Below the pieces are notes generated by a model that saw nothing but the letters and a program-made list of their open reading frames with translations, was not told the DNA's origin and did no database searches. A program made the translations under genes and the position numbers. This document shows positions 1 through 12,636 of a stretch of 64,000 nt of DNA, piece by piece. The first letter of the stretch is position 1. The number at the start of each line of letters is the position of its first letter. Origin of the DNA: Guyanagaster necrorhizus (lineage: Eukaryota; Basidiomycota; Agaricomycetes; Agaricales; Physalacriaceae); the NCBI RefSeq assembly GCF_019112545.1, contig NW_025064899.1, forward strand, positions 85,185 to 149,184, given 5' to 3'.

Positions 1-815
1 CCACAGTCACCTTAACTGATTCTGAGTTAATCATTCAGATAATAGACAGTGCCTCACTAAACTAGAATACAGTATTGACAACACAGCTTTATCAGACAGC
101 AGTCAAATTCTAATCAAGTATCTGATATCATAAGGATCAGCTCCTTCATCTTGATCCCAATTATTGAGAATGTATCTTGAACATATATGAATTACAAATA
201 GCTCAGGATAACTATAATTCTCATTATCAACAGTCTCATACCTGTCTAATTAGCTTGTCTAACAACACCATGCCTCCTCTATTTTCAAAGAATGACTCCA
301 ATGTAATGTGACAGAAAAAGGCACCTAAAGATATAGGTGCTCAACCTTGTTGTAACTGGAAGTGGAGAGCATTGGGATCCAGAGTGCAAGTATCATGAGA
401 AAGGTATATGTATAGATAGAACTTGACTTGTGGAAACTGACCTTTCTGAGCTGCAATCCCAAGATGAATATGATGAGCTATACTATGGTCTTGCAGTTGA
501 ATTGAGTTCTGATCAGGCCATTCAGCCTACTGACTGTTTCTGCAGACTTGTCACATCATATGGAAATATTGTAGAAATAGTAGCTATGAAGGTAACTCTA
601 AGAATGACCAGAGTAATTTATCTTTCTATCACAAAGCAAGCATTGCTCATACTCACAAGGCTGGTACAGAGGCTTCTAGCTTGACCATGTTAAAGTCACA
701 AATTTCTTCTATCTTCACTTGCAAAGAGCAACATCACTTAGATAAATTACAATGAAAGTTTCAATGTGTTTTTCATATTCAAACACTCTGAGCATCAGGG
801 GAAACTCTTCTGGAA

Positions 816-3800
816 TTGAAGGAACATATGTCAAGACACTCAGATTGTACATTTTTGGAAAGTAAGGCAACTACTACTTATGCTGGTATTAATAGAGTGA
901 GACTGAACATAATGCCAGTGATTGTTGACTCTGGATCTGATATCACACTCATGTCTTGCCCTAAGGTCAGAATAGATCAGAAGATTAATCTTATTCAAGT
1001 CACAGAAAACTCTATGATTTCTGGATATGTCAATATAGATTTATTCTTTTTGACAAATGAAAGACCAGTGAAAATGAATGTTGATGCCCATATTGTCAAT
1101 GGAATGACTGCCCCTTTCATTTTAAGTAATCATTTTGCTTATCAGCACTCTATTTCTATTCTTTGACAAGATGGTTCAAGCTATTTGTCCTTCAGAGATA
1201 CTGGCCATAAGATAGAAGTTGAGAGTTCAACAACTCCTTCAACTATTGATACTGAGGGTAGAGCCTTCAAGATTCAAGTTCTTCCAGAAGCAAGCTCTCT
1301 CCTAGCTAAACATCAAACTCACTGATAGTCACAGAAGATTAGAAAACAGCAACATCTCCTTTAAAATCAAGGGGAAGTAAGAGTTGCAAAATATGTCATA
1401 ATCTCTCCTGAAACCAGTGTCCACATTCCTGTAGAAGTACTGCTTACAGCCAAGGCTCAGAACCTATTTATAGAATAGCATATAGGCTAGGATCCAAACC
1501 AGCAAGAATTCTATGGCTCATCTGATTCCTTAATCTCAAAGGAAGACCCTTATCTTTATATATCCAACTTCTCTGATATGCCTATTATTATTAGCCAATG
1601 ACAGAAAGTAGGACATGCTCATAATCTAAGAAACTGGCTGGATAGATATAAAGAAAAAGATGATTGCATTCAAACAAAGGAATTACATGTATATCTGATA
1701 AGAGAATTGATTAAAGCACAGACCACAAACTCCACAGAGAAATCAGGATGAATGATCTAAAGCAACTCTGATATCACATCTAAAGCATAATGTAATGCAC
1801 CAGAATCTGATGATTCTGCTGCTACAGCACCTGTGGAAGAAGGGCCTAAGACTACAGATTCTCCTACTGATTCATTATCTTCATCAGATATTTTTGATAC
1901 CCTTGACATTTTCCCAGATCTCACAGATGGTCAGCAGCAATGTCTACAAGATATGATTATTAGAAATCAGAGTGCTTTCAGTCTGGATGGCAAGTTAGGC
2001 ACTCATAAAACTCAGATGGAAATTAAACTCAAGACTGAAGCTTGATCCATCTCTTTGTCTTTATTTCCAGTCTCTCCTGCTAATCAAGAAGTAATAGACA
2101 AATAAATGGATTATTGAACCCTCCGAAAGCTCCTGTGCTGCACTGGCCTTTATTGTATACAGGAATGGCAAGCCTCATATGGTGATAGATTATAGAAAAT
2201 TGAATGCTCTTATTATCCCTGATGAGTTTTCATTGCCTAAACAAGATGATATAATTCAAGCTCTGAGTGGATCTCAGTGGTTAATGACTCTTGATGTGCT
2301 TTCTGGATTTACACAGCTAATTGTACATGAGAATTTCCAAGAAATATTAGCTTTCTGTTGCTATAGAGGCTTTTGGCAATTCACTCAAATGCTGTTTGGA
2401 TATCATAACAGGTCTAGTGTGTTCCAAAGAGTTATGCAAAATGTCCTTGGCCCATTCCTATGGATTTTTGCATGAGTCTGCATTGATAACATTGTCATTT
2501 TTAAAAATTTTTTGATGATCTCTTATATATTGACTGGATCCTACAGGCTATAACAGCTTCAGGAATTACTCTCTCATTGCCTAAATACTATTTTGCTTAC
2601 CAATCTCTCCTCTTATTAGAACAGAAGATATCAAAGTTAGGAATGTCAACTCACTGAGAGAAAGTTGAGGCTGTTCTTATGCTAGAAACTCCAAGAAATG
2701 TGAGTGAGTGGCCAATATTCTTGGGAATGATGGTTTATTTCTCAGCATATGTTCTCTTTTATGCTTGGATTGCTCCTTCTTTATTCAAACTTCTGAAAAA
2801 GAAAAATCAATAGGAATAGACTGAATTACATGATGAAGCTTTTGCACTACAGGTTTTATCCAATAAACCCATATAAGACTATGCAACTCAAGGACTTTCT
2901 TATAGAGTATATATAGATGCTTGTGACCATTGGCCAGCAGGAATTCTATAACAGATTCAACTGATTTAGGTATATGATTTGATAGGAACACAATTATTTG
3001 ACAGGCTGAAAACTGTCTTTGATAAAGGCAAGCCAGTCTCACAATTAGTGGCATGTCTTTCAAAGGAATTTAATGATATTTTTACCCTGCAAGGTTGGAA
3101 TGTTGAATTTGAAAACATGACAGTATATGTGGAACATGTTATTTGCTACTGGTCATGTGTGTTGAAGTCAGCTGAAAGGAATTATTCCTCCACAGAAAGA
3201 GAAGCTCTCCCTTTGAAGAAGGCATTAATCAAGTTTCAGCCATATATCAAAGGAGAACAAATTCTTGCTATAACTGATCATGCTGCTCTGACCTGGAGTC
3301 AAACATTTCAGAACATCAACTGAAGACTATTAACTTGGGGAATGGTATCCTCAGCTTACCCAAATTTGCACATCATTCATTGAGCTAGCCAAGTCCATTT
3401 GAACATTGACCTTATATTTCAGTTATAGCATTGTCTTCTTCTTCAAGAAGGCCCCACTTTGGATGCAATGACTCCTGCAGATCTTATAAAATCAGAGACA
3501 AGATCCACTTTGAAATATGTTTGAGGAATTAGGAGAATATTTTGAGGAATGACTGCTCAAGGTAGGGTAAAAATACATTGCATTGGAGATACCACAGCAG
3601 GATGAATTTACTATTGACTTAGGAGATATTCTTGTGGTCCATGGAAAAGATATTGTTGCAACTACCCATGTATTTGCAGTGCAAACTCACTCACTTTTAG
3701 TAGGACTCTCTTCTGATGAGCTATTTGTCTAGGAGGCAGCATACAATGAGGACTTGCACTTCAATGAGGTTCTGAAATCTTTGCAGGATCTAAAGTCTCA

Positions 3801-5279
3801 TCTCACTCCAGTCTTTCCTTAGTATTTCTACTCAAATGAGAGACTATTTTACTTCAAAGATAGTACAGGAAACAACAGATTATATATGCCAAAGTCACTT
3901 CAGCTTCAAGTTATGGATCTGATTCATAATTCTCTTACTGAATCAGCACATGATGGCTATCACAAATATTATAATCAACTTGCTGCTATGCATTACTGGT
4001 CTGGTATATCTTATGACTTGAAGAAATACATTGCTATTTGTGATATTTGCCAGAAATCAAAGTCTTGGTGGCATGGGCCTGTTGGACTACTCCAACCAAT
4101 ACTAATCTCTATGTGACCCTTCAAAGTCATATCAATAGACTTCATTCCTGAACTGCCAAACTCCTCTGGATATGATAATATATTGATAATAGTGGACAAA
4201 CTCACTAAATAGGGTATTTTTATTCCATGTGCAATGGCTATATCTGAAGAAGCCACTGCTCAATTGTTCTTTCAAAACATTATATCAAAGTTTGGAATCC
4301 CTGCCTAAGTTATAACAGACTGGGATTTGAGATGGAGACACAGCTTCTGAAAAGAATTATGCAAGTTCATGAGAATGAAAAGAGCCCTCACCACAGCACA
4401 TCACTCTTAAGTAGATAGACAAATAGAGATTCTCAACCAAGGATTGAAAATTGCTCTGCATGCTTACATAGTCCCCAAAAGAAATGACTAGCATCAGTAT
4501 CTAGATGGTCTTGCTTTGTCATACAATTTGATGCCACATAGTGCCACTGGATATGCACTGGCTTACTTGTTATTTGGGTACACTCCTACCATAGATTCTA
4601 CATTGCTAACTATGCCAGAATACATTCCTCAAAATCTAGATGACACAGACAGAAATAGAGGAACAGCAGATAGTGTACATCTTACTCATAAAAATGACAA
4701 AGTGGTAGATATGGCAGAACAATTCAAAACCAAATGAATACATGTAAAGGAAGCCTTAAAATTATATCAGGCATATCAACAGAAGTACTACAATCAAGGT
4801 TGACTAATCTCAGAATTCAATGAGAGAGACCAAGTCATTTTGAATCCTCATTCCCTAGATCTCTTAAAAGAGGTGAAGAGATGAGGGAAGAAGCTGTTGA
4901 TGCAATATGACAGACCTTTTGAGATCATCCATAAAATCAATCTGATTATCTATCAACTCATACTACCAGCTTCTTATAGAATTCATCCAATCCAGAACAT
5001 GGCACCTTTGGAAAAATACCTGGCATCTCCTCCTGAATTTGGAATTTGACTAATAAAAAGCATGAAGCATGCTGACTTTGAGGAACTACCTGAGGTTGAG
5101 GTTGAAAAAATAGGAGGAGAAAAGATGTTTAAAGCCTCTGGAAAGCACCAATGTGTTAAGAAATGCCATGTCAGATGAGTTAGATTGCCTGAAAATGAGG
5201 ACAAATGAAAAACAAAGAAAGAATTAAGGAATGTGCCACAGATTCTAGAAACTTGGTACAAGTCACAGACCCCCTCAGC
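816..5279 (+). pseudogene. Pol polyprotein relic of element A (protease, RT, RNase H, integrase, chromodomain)
   Basis: A retropepsin motif VDSGSDITLMS lies in the open piece at 816-1166. RT pieces at 2179-2475 include VIDYRKLNALI and LDVLSGFTQL. The catalytic YIDD-type motif near 2480 reads CIDN, so the polymerase is dead. RNase H remains at 2979-3323 (STEREALPLKKAL, ITDHAALTW). The integrase zinc-binding region follows at 3886-4116 (ICDICQKSK) and the core begins near 4130 (SIDFIPELPNSSGYDN). At about 5080-5265 a degenerate chromodomain can be followed, ending LRNVPQILETW. Stops and frameshifts interrupt every domain. This was a multi-domain replication polyprotein and is now a fossil. Confidence 0.8.
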
Positions 5280-5283
5280 ATGC

Positions 5284-5582
5284 TGTTACTGAGGGTAAGT
5301 ATCTAATGACATGATCTCTATTGTTATTCTTTCAAGTAATTCTCAAATTTGTCACATCATTCATTTTAAAATGTCAATATGCTGCTCTGGATTCTTCTTC
5401 TATCTTCTTTAGATGAACAATACAAGAACACAGTATTTAAGCTGCTGTTTCATTGATTTAATCTTTATCTTTGTACTCTCTTCTATTCTATTACATTTCT
5501 TTTGTTCAAAAGCCTAAATTTGCATCCATTCTTCTATGACTACCTAATTCTAGGCAAGCCTATTTTCTTATATGCCATGACA
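5284..5582 (+). repeat. Candidate 3' LTR of element A
   Basis: The segment starts TGTTACTGAGGG right after the chromodomain remnant, contains a TATA-like TATTTAAG near 5437 and can end CATGACA, so it has the TG...CA form of an LTR. No second copy is in the window and no clear polypurine tract precedes it, so the ends are provisional. Confidence 0.35.
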
Positions 5583-5693
5583 CATAATAATTTTTTTGGC
5601 AGAATGTTCACTTTCATCTCCTCAGCTGTCACAACCTTTGATCATGACCATTACCTTCATGTCTTGCACCAGGTTATTCACTACTCTACTATG

Positions 5694-6125
5694 CTTATAG
5701 ATAGGTGGTACATAAATTGCTCAGAAGAACCTCAGAAGCAACCCTAAGTTAGGGTTTAAACTAATAGTGGTACACAGAACAGAAGTGGTAGAACCATGAA
5801 ATGCAATGGGTGCCTCCTCCAGTGCATGAACCATGCATGCACAGGCTGATACTGTAAATGCACAGTGGTAGAGGGTGTATCTGTTTTGTGGTACATCAAG
5901 TCTATGACTATTTGCATGTGACATAGGCATAGAGAGCACATTTGTTTCATAGTACATGACCAAATATTGAATTATGCCTATTCTTGCTATTTAGAATTTG
6001 TGTAGAGAGTGCATACAGTCTGTGGTACATGAACAAATCTTGAATTATGATCATTCTTGCCATTTAGATTCTTGTAGGGAGTGCATTCACTCCACAGTAC
6101 ATTACCAACTTTCCTTGCTGGCTAT
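5694..6125 (+). repeat. Left terminal inverted repeat and subterminal repeats of E1
   Basis: This arm is the inverted counterpart of about 10060-10485. From the end inward it holds CTTATAGATAGG, the conserved CTCAGAAGAACCTCAGAAGC block, a gene-like block near 5760-5960 present at every family end, then repeat units built around GTACATGACCAA and TAGAGAGTGCAT. The open frames here (for example minus 5721-5963) recur at each end only because the repeat recurs. They are not genes. Confidence 0.75.
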
Positions 6126-6289
6126 TTTTGGTCTTTCAGAGTGAAAAGAGCAGTATAATAATCTGTTTAATTTTGATATGAGATCTGTTGTCCATATACT
6201 TTGGAAATATTGGAATATGTGACCAATTGTTCAGTTTACATTGCATTCAAACACTTTTTTTTACTCCCCTTTTCTCTTTGTCAATTTCA

Positions 6290-8060
6290 ATGCCAAGTAG
6301 ATGACAGAATGGACTTCCCCAGTAGCATCCCTCTGTTTCCATCCATAGTGATCAGTTCTCTTTCATCCATTATTTGCCTTCTGATGTCTGTCTCTGGTTC
6401 ATCCTCTGATGATTCCTCTTCTTCTCTGTGCTCTCAGAGAATGTGATCTTCTCTTTCCAGCATGTCCATCTCTTTTTGCTTCTCCATTTTTTCTCTCTCA
6501 ATTATCACTATTATTTCCTCCTCATCCTCTCTGTCCTCCCATTTCTCAATATTCCACAATGTGAGCATGTGGCCACTGGTATCTCCAGTTCTCAATCCAT
6601 GGATTCTGGATTAGGCAGACTGCCAAATGTGGTAGATCCTCTGTTTGAACTTGTTCTAGTTTAATCAGTTTCCCTTCTGACTTCTCATAAACACACACCC
6701 ATATACCATCAGACCAAACACACTACAGGAATTGATCAAATGCTCTCTTCAGTGCTCTTCACATATCTTCCACTTGTCATGAAGAAGAAATATCATCCAC
6801 AAATCCTTCCTACATCTTTATCAATTTTATCTTTCCCCAGTTACTCTGTACAGACTATTGTTTTCTTGTGTTTAGTTTATTTGTAGTCCAGAAGATATTG
6901 TCAAACAATGAATTCCACTGGCTCTCTGTTTCTTCTTGCATTCATGCATGTGTCAACACTCCTCCAAGATCATTTTCTTTCATGATAGATGTCAACCATG
7001 CACCATTCATTCTATGTCAGAGGAGAATACTCCTATCTACATTTCATCCATCCAATCTTCTGCAGCATGTTAGACACAGATTGCTGTAGTACTTCATTCA
7101 GAAACCTCTCAGCATGCTCTTGATATTGTTCATCATATATCTGGTCCTCTAGTAGTGGATTGGACCTGTAGTCATATGATTTTTTCAGCATTTCTATCTG
7201 TCAAGCTAGCCTTTCCATCTTCAGCATTGGCTTCTCAGATCAACTCTTGGCTTTCATTGTGCACCCTGTGATCTGGCCTGTTGGCTCCCATTCCACCAAT
7301 TATCACTACTTTATGCAACTATCTTCTGAACAGAACTTGTTTAGTGTTTTTCTGATGCCCAACAAATTTCAACCTCTCTCACTGGGCACTTGGATGACAC
7401 TCTTGCTTTGTGGTGTTCTTGTACCACCTCCATTCCATGTTGGCCATGCAATCACACTACTTGGAATCCACCAGAGTCTGCTCTCTGCATATGGTCTTAG
7501 CTCATCAGTCCCATCTCTCTTTTGCATGCATGAAAGGATCATGTGATCTTCCTGCCAGTACATACATAGCCAGATTGCATGCATCAACATTTTGTGTCCT
7601 GATCACTCTTCTGGGTGTGCATGAAGTGAATTGACCATAAATGCAATGAGACATGTTAGAATGACTGGATAGTAATAGTGTCACATGTCTGTATTGTGCT
7701 CTTCATTCTGGAACTGGATTAATGTCACAAATCTGAGAGCTCTGGCTGATTTAAATTGCTTGTGGATACTATTAGCTGTGATTCTCATCATCACATAGCT
7801 TCTAGAAAAGGGCTCACCACCAGTCTTGTTGTGGAACACAATACACCAGATCTGAGAAACTCACAACTGGCATATCTGCAAACACATCTTCTGCATTAGC
7901 CAGTGGGACTTGTGCCTCAATCTGCACATGTACATTGTTATATCATGCTGCATCTGCAAAGACAACATACAATTTCTCAAGAAACTCATTGTATGTGTAC
8001 TTTGAATGCTTCATCAGATTCACTGCTGTAACAAACTTTGCATTGTTGCTTGCTCATATA
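6290..8060 (-). pseudogene. Unrecognised gene of the TIR family, broken copy in E1
   Basis: Read on the minus strand this region parallels 38755-39539 joined to 47629-48655 of the other copy, block after block, with stops and frameshifts in both. Visible pieces include VPLANAEDVFADMPVVSF, DLVYCVPQQDWW, a stretch starting MLMHAIWLCMYWQEDHM (7590 to about 7369), and a C-terminal charged region rich in Glu, Lys and Arg that looks like a coiled coil (about 6490-6300). I do not recognise the family. Conservation of the same protein-level blocks in two diverged copies indicates a real gene. It could be the family's transposase or a cargo gene. Confidence 0.5.
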
Positions 8061-8705
8061 TATGCATGCCTGACATTGGGATAATAGTGGTGAGTCTTGA
8101 TCAACTGAGATAATACCATCCTTCTGTAGTTGCTCCAATCTCTTCTTTCTAAGGTGCACATATTGAAGATACCATGAATCCTAAGTGTTTTCACTTTATT
8201 TAGGAATATGTGACCATTCTAGATTCATTTGCACTTGCATTTTTATGAAGTAAAGTGGATTTACTTTCTTTCTCTTTGCAAGGACTGCACCACTGTTATG
8301 AAGGAATGTGACTTCTCCATTAAAGAATTTAGCCTTCAGTCCAGCATTATCAAGTTAGTGGATGGATATGACATTGTTAATTGCATTTTGGACATATAGT
8401 GTCTTTAAACCCTCTGTTTTGCAGTATATTATGAAATTTTTATTTATAGCACTTCTTTTCTTTCACATTTGGCTAGAGAGCCTCTCTGATTCACAGTGTC
8501 TCACTAATTTTTGACTTTATGTCCACTTTGCACATGATATTGGTGTAAGGAGCACATTTGTTTTATAGTCTGACAAATTTTCAAGTGTATGTCCATTTTG
8601 CATGTGGCATAGGTTTAGAGAGCACATCCAGTCCATGGTATATGACCAATCTTCTAATTATGACCATTCTTGTCATTTAGGTTCTTCTAGAGATCACTGC
8701 CAGTC

Positions 8706-10203
8706 TATGGTATATGACTAATTCTCTATTTATGATCATTCTGGTCTTTCTCAATCATGTAGAGAGCACTTCAAGTCTGCAGTACATGACTGATTCTCTA
8801 ATTATGGCCATTCTGGTGTTTTAGATTCTTGTAGAGATCACTTCCAGTCTGCAGTATATGATCAATTCTCTATTTATAGCTATTCTTGTCATTTAGATTC
8901 TTATACTATCTTTTTCAATCATATATGGAGTGCATTTCTTTGGTGGTACATGACAAATTTTTTATTTATAGCCATCCCTTTCTTTTTCAGTTGTCTAGAG
9001 AGCATCTTCAATCCATGGTCCATTGCCAATTTTTGACTGTATCTCTATTTTGCACATGGCATTGCTGTAGAGAGTGCATTTGTTTCATGGCCCATGACCA
9101 ATTTTTAAGTATATCTCCATTTTGCAGATAATATTGGTATAGAAAGCATATTTGTTTCACACTTGATTACCAATTTTCAGCTCTATATCTATTTTTCACA
9201 TGTTACTGGTGTAGAGAGCCCCTCTGGTTTGCAGTGCATCACCAATTTTAAAATGAAAAGAAGAAGGCCATATACTCTGAAATGGAGAGGCTCCTATTAT
9301 TAGACTCAAGCTACATGTGATCTAAGCACATGATAAACTAGCATGGTTTCATGTTTGAACCTTTGCACTAGAGTTCACTTATTGTGTCTAGTTGACTGAG
9401 TGTTTCAAGGCTTTGCAAGTATAGCTCAAGAGTAGAATGAGATGGATAAAATTTAGCTTGAAGCTGAGTTATACTAGCAAGAGCCATACTGCTTATATAC
9501 ATGTCTGTGGAGATAAATATACTACTACTGTCAATTGTGGTAGTCTGTGCCATTGTGCTCATTGCCTTAGAGTGTTGTTACTGTCTACAAAAGAGCAATT
9601 GTGTATTGTTGGGTATCACTATTGTGTCAAAAGACAATGATGGATGCAGCTTGTTGTGCTGACTAAGCTGATCTCACAGTCTTAGATGCTGGTTTAGGCA
9701 CTCTGACTAAGCATAAATAGGGGTTAATCTAAAAGAGAAAAGTAAAAGAAAAGAAAATCATAACACCTATGCTGAATGTGAATGAAAAGGATCCCCACAA
9801 ATAAAAAATTGGTCATGGACCATGAAACAAATGCACTCTCTACAGCAATGCCATGTGCAAAATAGAGATACAGTCAAAAATTGGCAATGGACCATGGATT
9901 GAAGATGCTCTCTAGACAACTGAAAAAGAAAGGGATGGCTATAAATAAAAAATTTGTCATGTACCACCAAAGAAATGCACTCCATATATGATTGAAAAAG
10001 ATAGTATAAGAATCTAAATGACAAGAATAGCTATAAATAGAGAATTGATCATATACTGCAGACTGGAAGTGATCCCTACAAGAATCTAAAACATCAGAAT
10101 GGCCATAATTAGAGAATCAGTCATGTACTGCAGACTTGAAGTGCTCTCTACATGATTGAGAAAGACCAGAATGATCATAAATAGAGAATCAGTCATGTAC
10201 CAT
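8706..10203. repeat. Near-identical inverted duplication (arms 8706-9106 and 9804-10203)
   Basis: The two arms are about 400 bp and differ at only a few positions, much less than other paired family sequences in the window. The repeated 8886-9131 plus and 9767-10024 minus open frames are a by-product. The spacer contains the solo LTR 9298-9765. Without it the spacer is about 230 bp. The arms consist of subterminal repeat units of the TIR family. Confidence 0.85.
9298..9765 (-). repeat. Solo LTR of the chromovirus family, target duplication CCTAT
   Basis: It begins TATTAGACTCAAGC and ends ATCATAACA, matching the LTRs of the minus-strand element at 29228-37243, where the first bases are TGTTAGGCTC. 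CCTAT occurs directly before (9293-9297) and after (9766-9770). No internal retrotransposon sequence remains, as expected after recombination between the two LTRs of a full element. Its first dinucleotide has changed from TG to TA. Confidence 0.9.
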
Positions 10204-10485
10204 AAAACAAATGTGCTTTCTATGCCCATGTCACATTCAAAATAGACATAGACTTAATGTACCATGAAACAGACATGCCCTCTACTACAGTGCATTGATT
10301 ATGCACAAGAGGGACCACTGTGCATTTGCAGTACTAGCCTGTGCATGGTCCATGCACTGAGAGAGGCATCCATTGCATTTCATAGTCCCACCACTGCTGT
10401 TCTATGTACTGCCATTGGTTTTAACCCTAACTTAGAGTTGCTTCTGAGGTTCTTCTGAGCAATTTTTGTATCACCTATCTATAAG
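10060..10485 (+). repeat. Right terminal inverted repeat of E1
   Basis: This is the inverted counterpart of 5694-6125, running from subterminal repeat units through the conserved CAACTCTAAG/CTTAGAGTTG block to the terminal CTATAAG at 10479-10485. The 64-residue open frame at 10264-10458 recurs at 17715, 27260 and 49085 and is part of the repeat. Confidence 0.75.
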
Positions 10486-11085
10486 CATAAAATATGCTAA
10501 ATTGAACTAAATTAAAGCTAAATTTGGACACAATTTAGTGCTGGGCATAAAGAGAGGCCAAGTTCATCTTACTTGCTCTTTTACAGGCTGTTTGTTCCAG
10601 AAACTATGCATGCACACAGTGCTCAAGAAATTGTAGTAACAACTTATGTAAAAGTACTAGGGCTCTATATTAGACTAGGATGCCTCATCTGATTCTATAT
10701 CAAGCATGCCATAGATTCACTGTCTGTTGGGAAAAAGTGAGCCTAGATGATGCCCTTTGGGTTGGTCATTGTTGCATTTCAATGATTGAAGAGACTCTGA
10801 AGTCCAAAAACAGACCTTCCCAAGTTGCTTGAAGCATGGTGTATAGTGTGGTAATGTTTCTGTTTTCATATGTGATAGCTGTTAAGGTGACATCAGATCA
10901 TTCTAGTGCCACCAAGTTTTCTGTGCCTATATAATGGTATGTCCACTCTTATATATGTTAGATAATTTAGAAATGTGCCACTGAAAAGCAAGATCATCAG
11001 TGGCTTGAGATTGAGTTGGACAAGTATTGAATCTGCCAGTCACTGGCAGACTCTAAGCATATCACTAGCAGGCTAACTATGCTCA
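10486..11085. other. CpG-poor sequence between two TIR copies, no gene seen
   Basis: About 600 bases follow the right end of E1 and precede the point where similarity to the SNF2-bearing copy begins. No coding frame, LTR or structural RNA was recognised. It may be old flanking sequence or a diverged part of the neighbouring element. Confidence 0.4.
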
Positions 11086-12636
11086 TTCTGGTGTTTTTAA
11101 ATCATATAGAGAGTGCATTCCATTCATGATACTTCACCAATTTTCACATGCAGAGCAGAATATGATCTTCATTAATAAATGTTGAACAGAAAATAAGATT
11201 TCATATGCTACAGATCTCTTTTACATTTTTAAAATAAATGTACATTAGGTATAGGAATGACCATGGTTTGATATTGTATGGAAGTTTATGCTGTCAAGAT
11301 ATATGGTCAGCAAGTATGCTACAGGGATATAACAATGCTAAGTACAAAAAGAGTAGTGATCATCAAGAAATGAGAAATGAATAGATAGGATTGTATCATC
11401 AAAATGAAGCATTCTATGCTCCTGCAAAATATGAGAGATAATTTCATAGAATGACAGAACTCATATTATAGCATCTTGTCCTCCAGCCTCAGAAGTTTAT
11501 ACCTAAGAATTATTTGTCCACTGTTATCCTTCCATTGTATTTGCCTACAAGAAGAATAGTCACTGCTACTGCTGACTATGCAGTGGATGTCTCAGACTCT
11601 GACTCCTGCACTTAATCTTCAGATTGTCTGATGAAGATCAGACCCATGCTCTAGCTCTCTGATCTAAAATTAATCAGATCATGACAGCTGTATATGGCAC
11701 TTACAATAGTAGCCAGTCTATCAGCATATCCTCTAACTGCACTCTGATCTCCTGCTCCTCCACCCTTATGCATTTCACTATATCTGACTTAAACATCACT
11801 AATTGCATGTTAGTGTATCTCTAAGTCATGCTGCTGTTCATCTAAAGGTCAATCTTCATAGCATAGATTTAGCACTGAAGTCAGAGATTGTGATCAGCTG
11901 ATAGAATGGATGGAATGGGCATGGATTACATCAGAGGGCAAGAATACACATTGAGCATGAGAGGCAGAGGAGCAAACACAGAAGTAGAGAGTCATGATCA
12001 AATGTTATTAGTGCTTACAGCATTTTGACATTGATACTGCTGGCTATCAATCCACAATGAAATTGATCAATCAGATAAAAGATGATAATTGAGTGGCTGT
12101 GTAATAAGATTGAACATTTGGCAGAGTGCATAGCACAATGGCCAAAAAGCAATTTGCACAATCAAAGCTATAATTACATTAAATATATGGTAGTAAAATT
12201 CAGTTTCCACTGATGTATTGCAGCTTACAATTAGTTTTTTGAGTACATTCTATTTTGATAATCAGTGAACATATCTGAATCTTTTTTCTGAATATTTTTT
12301 GAAAAACTGCAGTAACTGTGGTCATTGATTGATCAAGTTTCTGAAAAAGAAAAAGCTGTATAAGGAGCTGCATATACTCAGGTACAGTTAATTACACTTC
12401 TTATCAAATATGTTTCTACACATTTCAACACTGATCTTTGATGTTGATATATCTAAAATAGAAGAAAACAAATTTTTTAACATCTGTGAGATAAACCCCA
12501 CTATCAAGATCAAGCTTTGTATGCTATAGCACTATATATATAGAGCATAGATGTCACATATATTTTACTCTTTCTTTCTCCTCTCAAAAAAAATTGATTT
12601 TCACTCTGTCATTTGGTGCTGCTGCTCATCTTCAAA

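Larger units (their letters stand above)
1..5582 (+). mobile_element. Decayed Ty3/gypsy retrotransposon (element A), left end outside the window
   Basis: Remnants on the plus strand follow the Ty3/gypsy order protease, reverse transcriptase, RNase H, integrase, then a chromodomain-like tail. Bases 1-780 fall where gag should lie, but stops and frameshifts leave no recognisable gag domain. The element is far more decayed than the chromoviruses at 29228 and 39540, has almost no CpG, and belongs to a different family because its protease, RT and LTR sequences do not resemble theirs. No 5' LTR is inside the window. The right boundary depends on a tentative LTR (5284-5582) and is uncertain. Confidence 0.8.
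5694..10485 (-). mobile_element. TIR element copy E1, both ends present, carrying an unrecognised gene
   Basis: The left end begins CTTATAGATAGGTGG and the right end is its inverted counterpart, finishing CACCTATCTATAAG. The inverted similarity continues inward through the shared stretch reading CAGAAGCAACCCTAAG and on into subterminal repeats. The internal gene reads on the minus strand (6290-8060) and matches the gene of the copy ending at 49338. A solo LTR (9298-9765) has landed in the right arm, and the right arm also contains a near-perfect inverted duplication. No transposase is recognisable. No convincing direct target duplication is visible. All five ends of this family in the window carry CTATAAG (or its complement), so the TATA may be a preferred or duplicated target. 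Confidence 0.7.

Noticed and set aside
8500..9250. Possible CRISPR-like or satellite array
   Set aside because: Units are degenerate subterminal repeats without regular spacers, in a eukaryotic transposon.
8886..10024. Near-identical 81 and 85 residue frames at 8886-9131 plus and 9767-10024 minus
   Set aside because: They are made of subterminal repeat units in an inverted duplication and end at repeat borders.
10264..10458. 64-codon frame recurring at 10264, 17715, 27260 and 49085 with similar protein
   Set aside because: It lies in the end block of the TIR family, and its conservation follows the repeat. Related short frames at 5756 and 5721 are the same block inverted.
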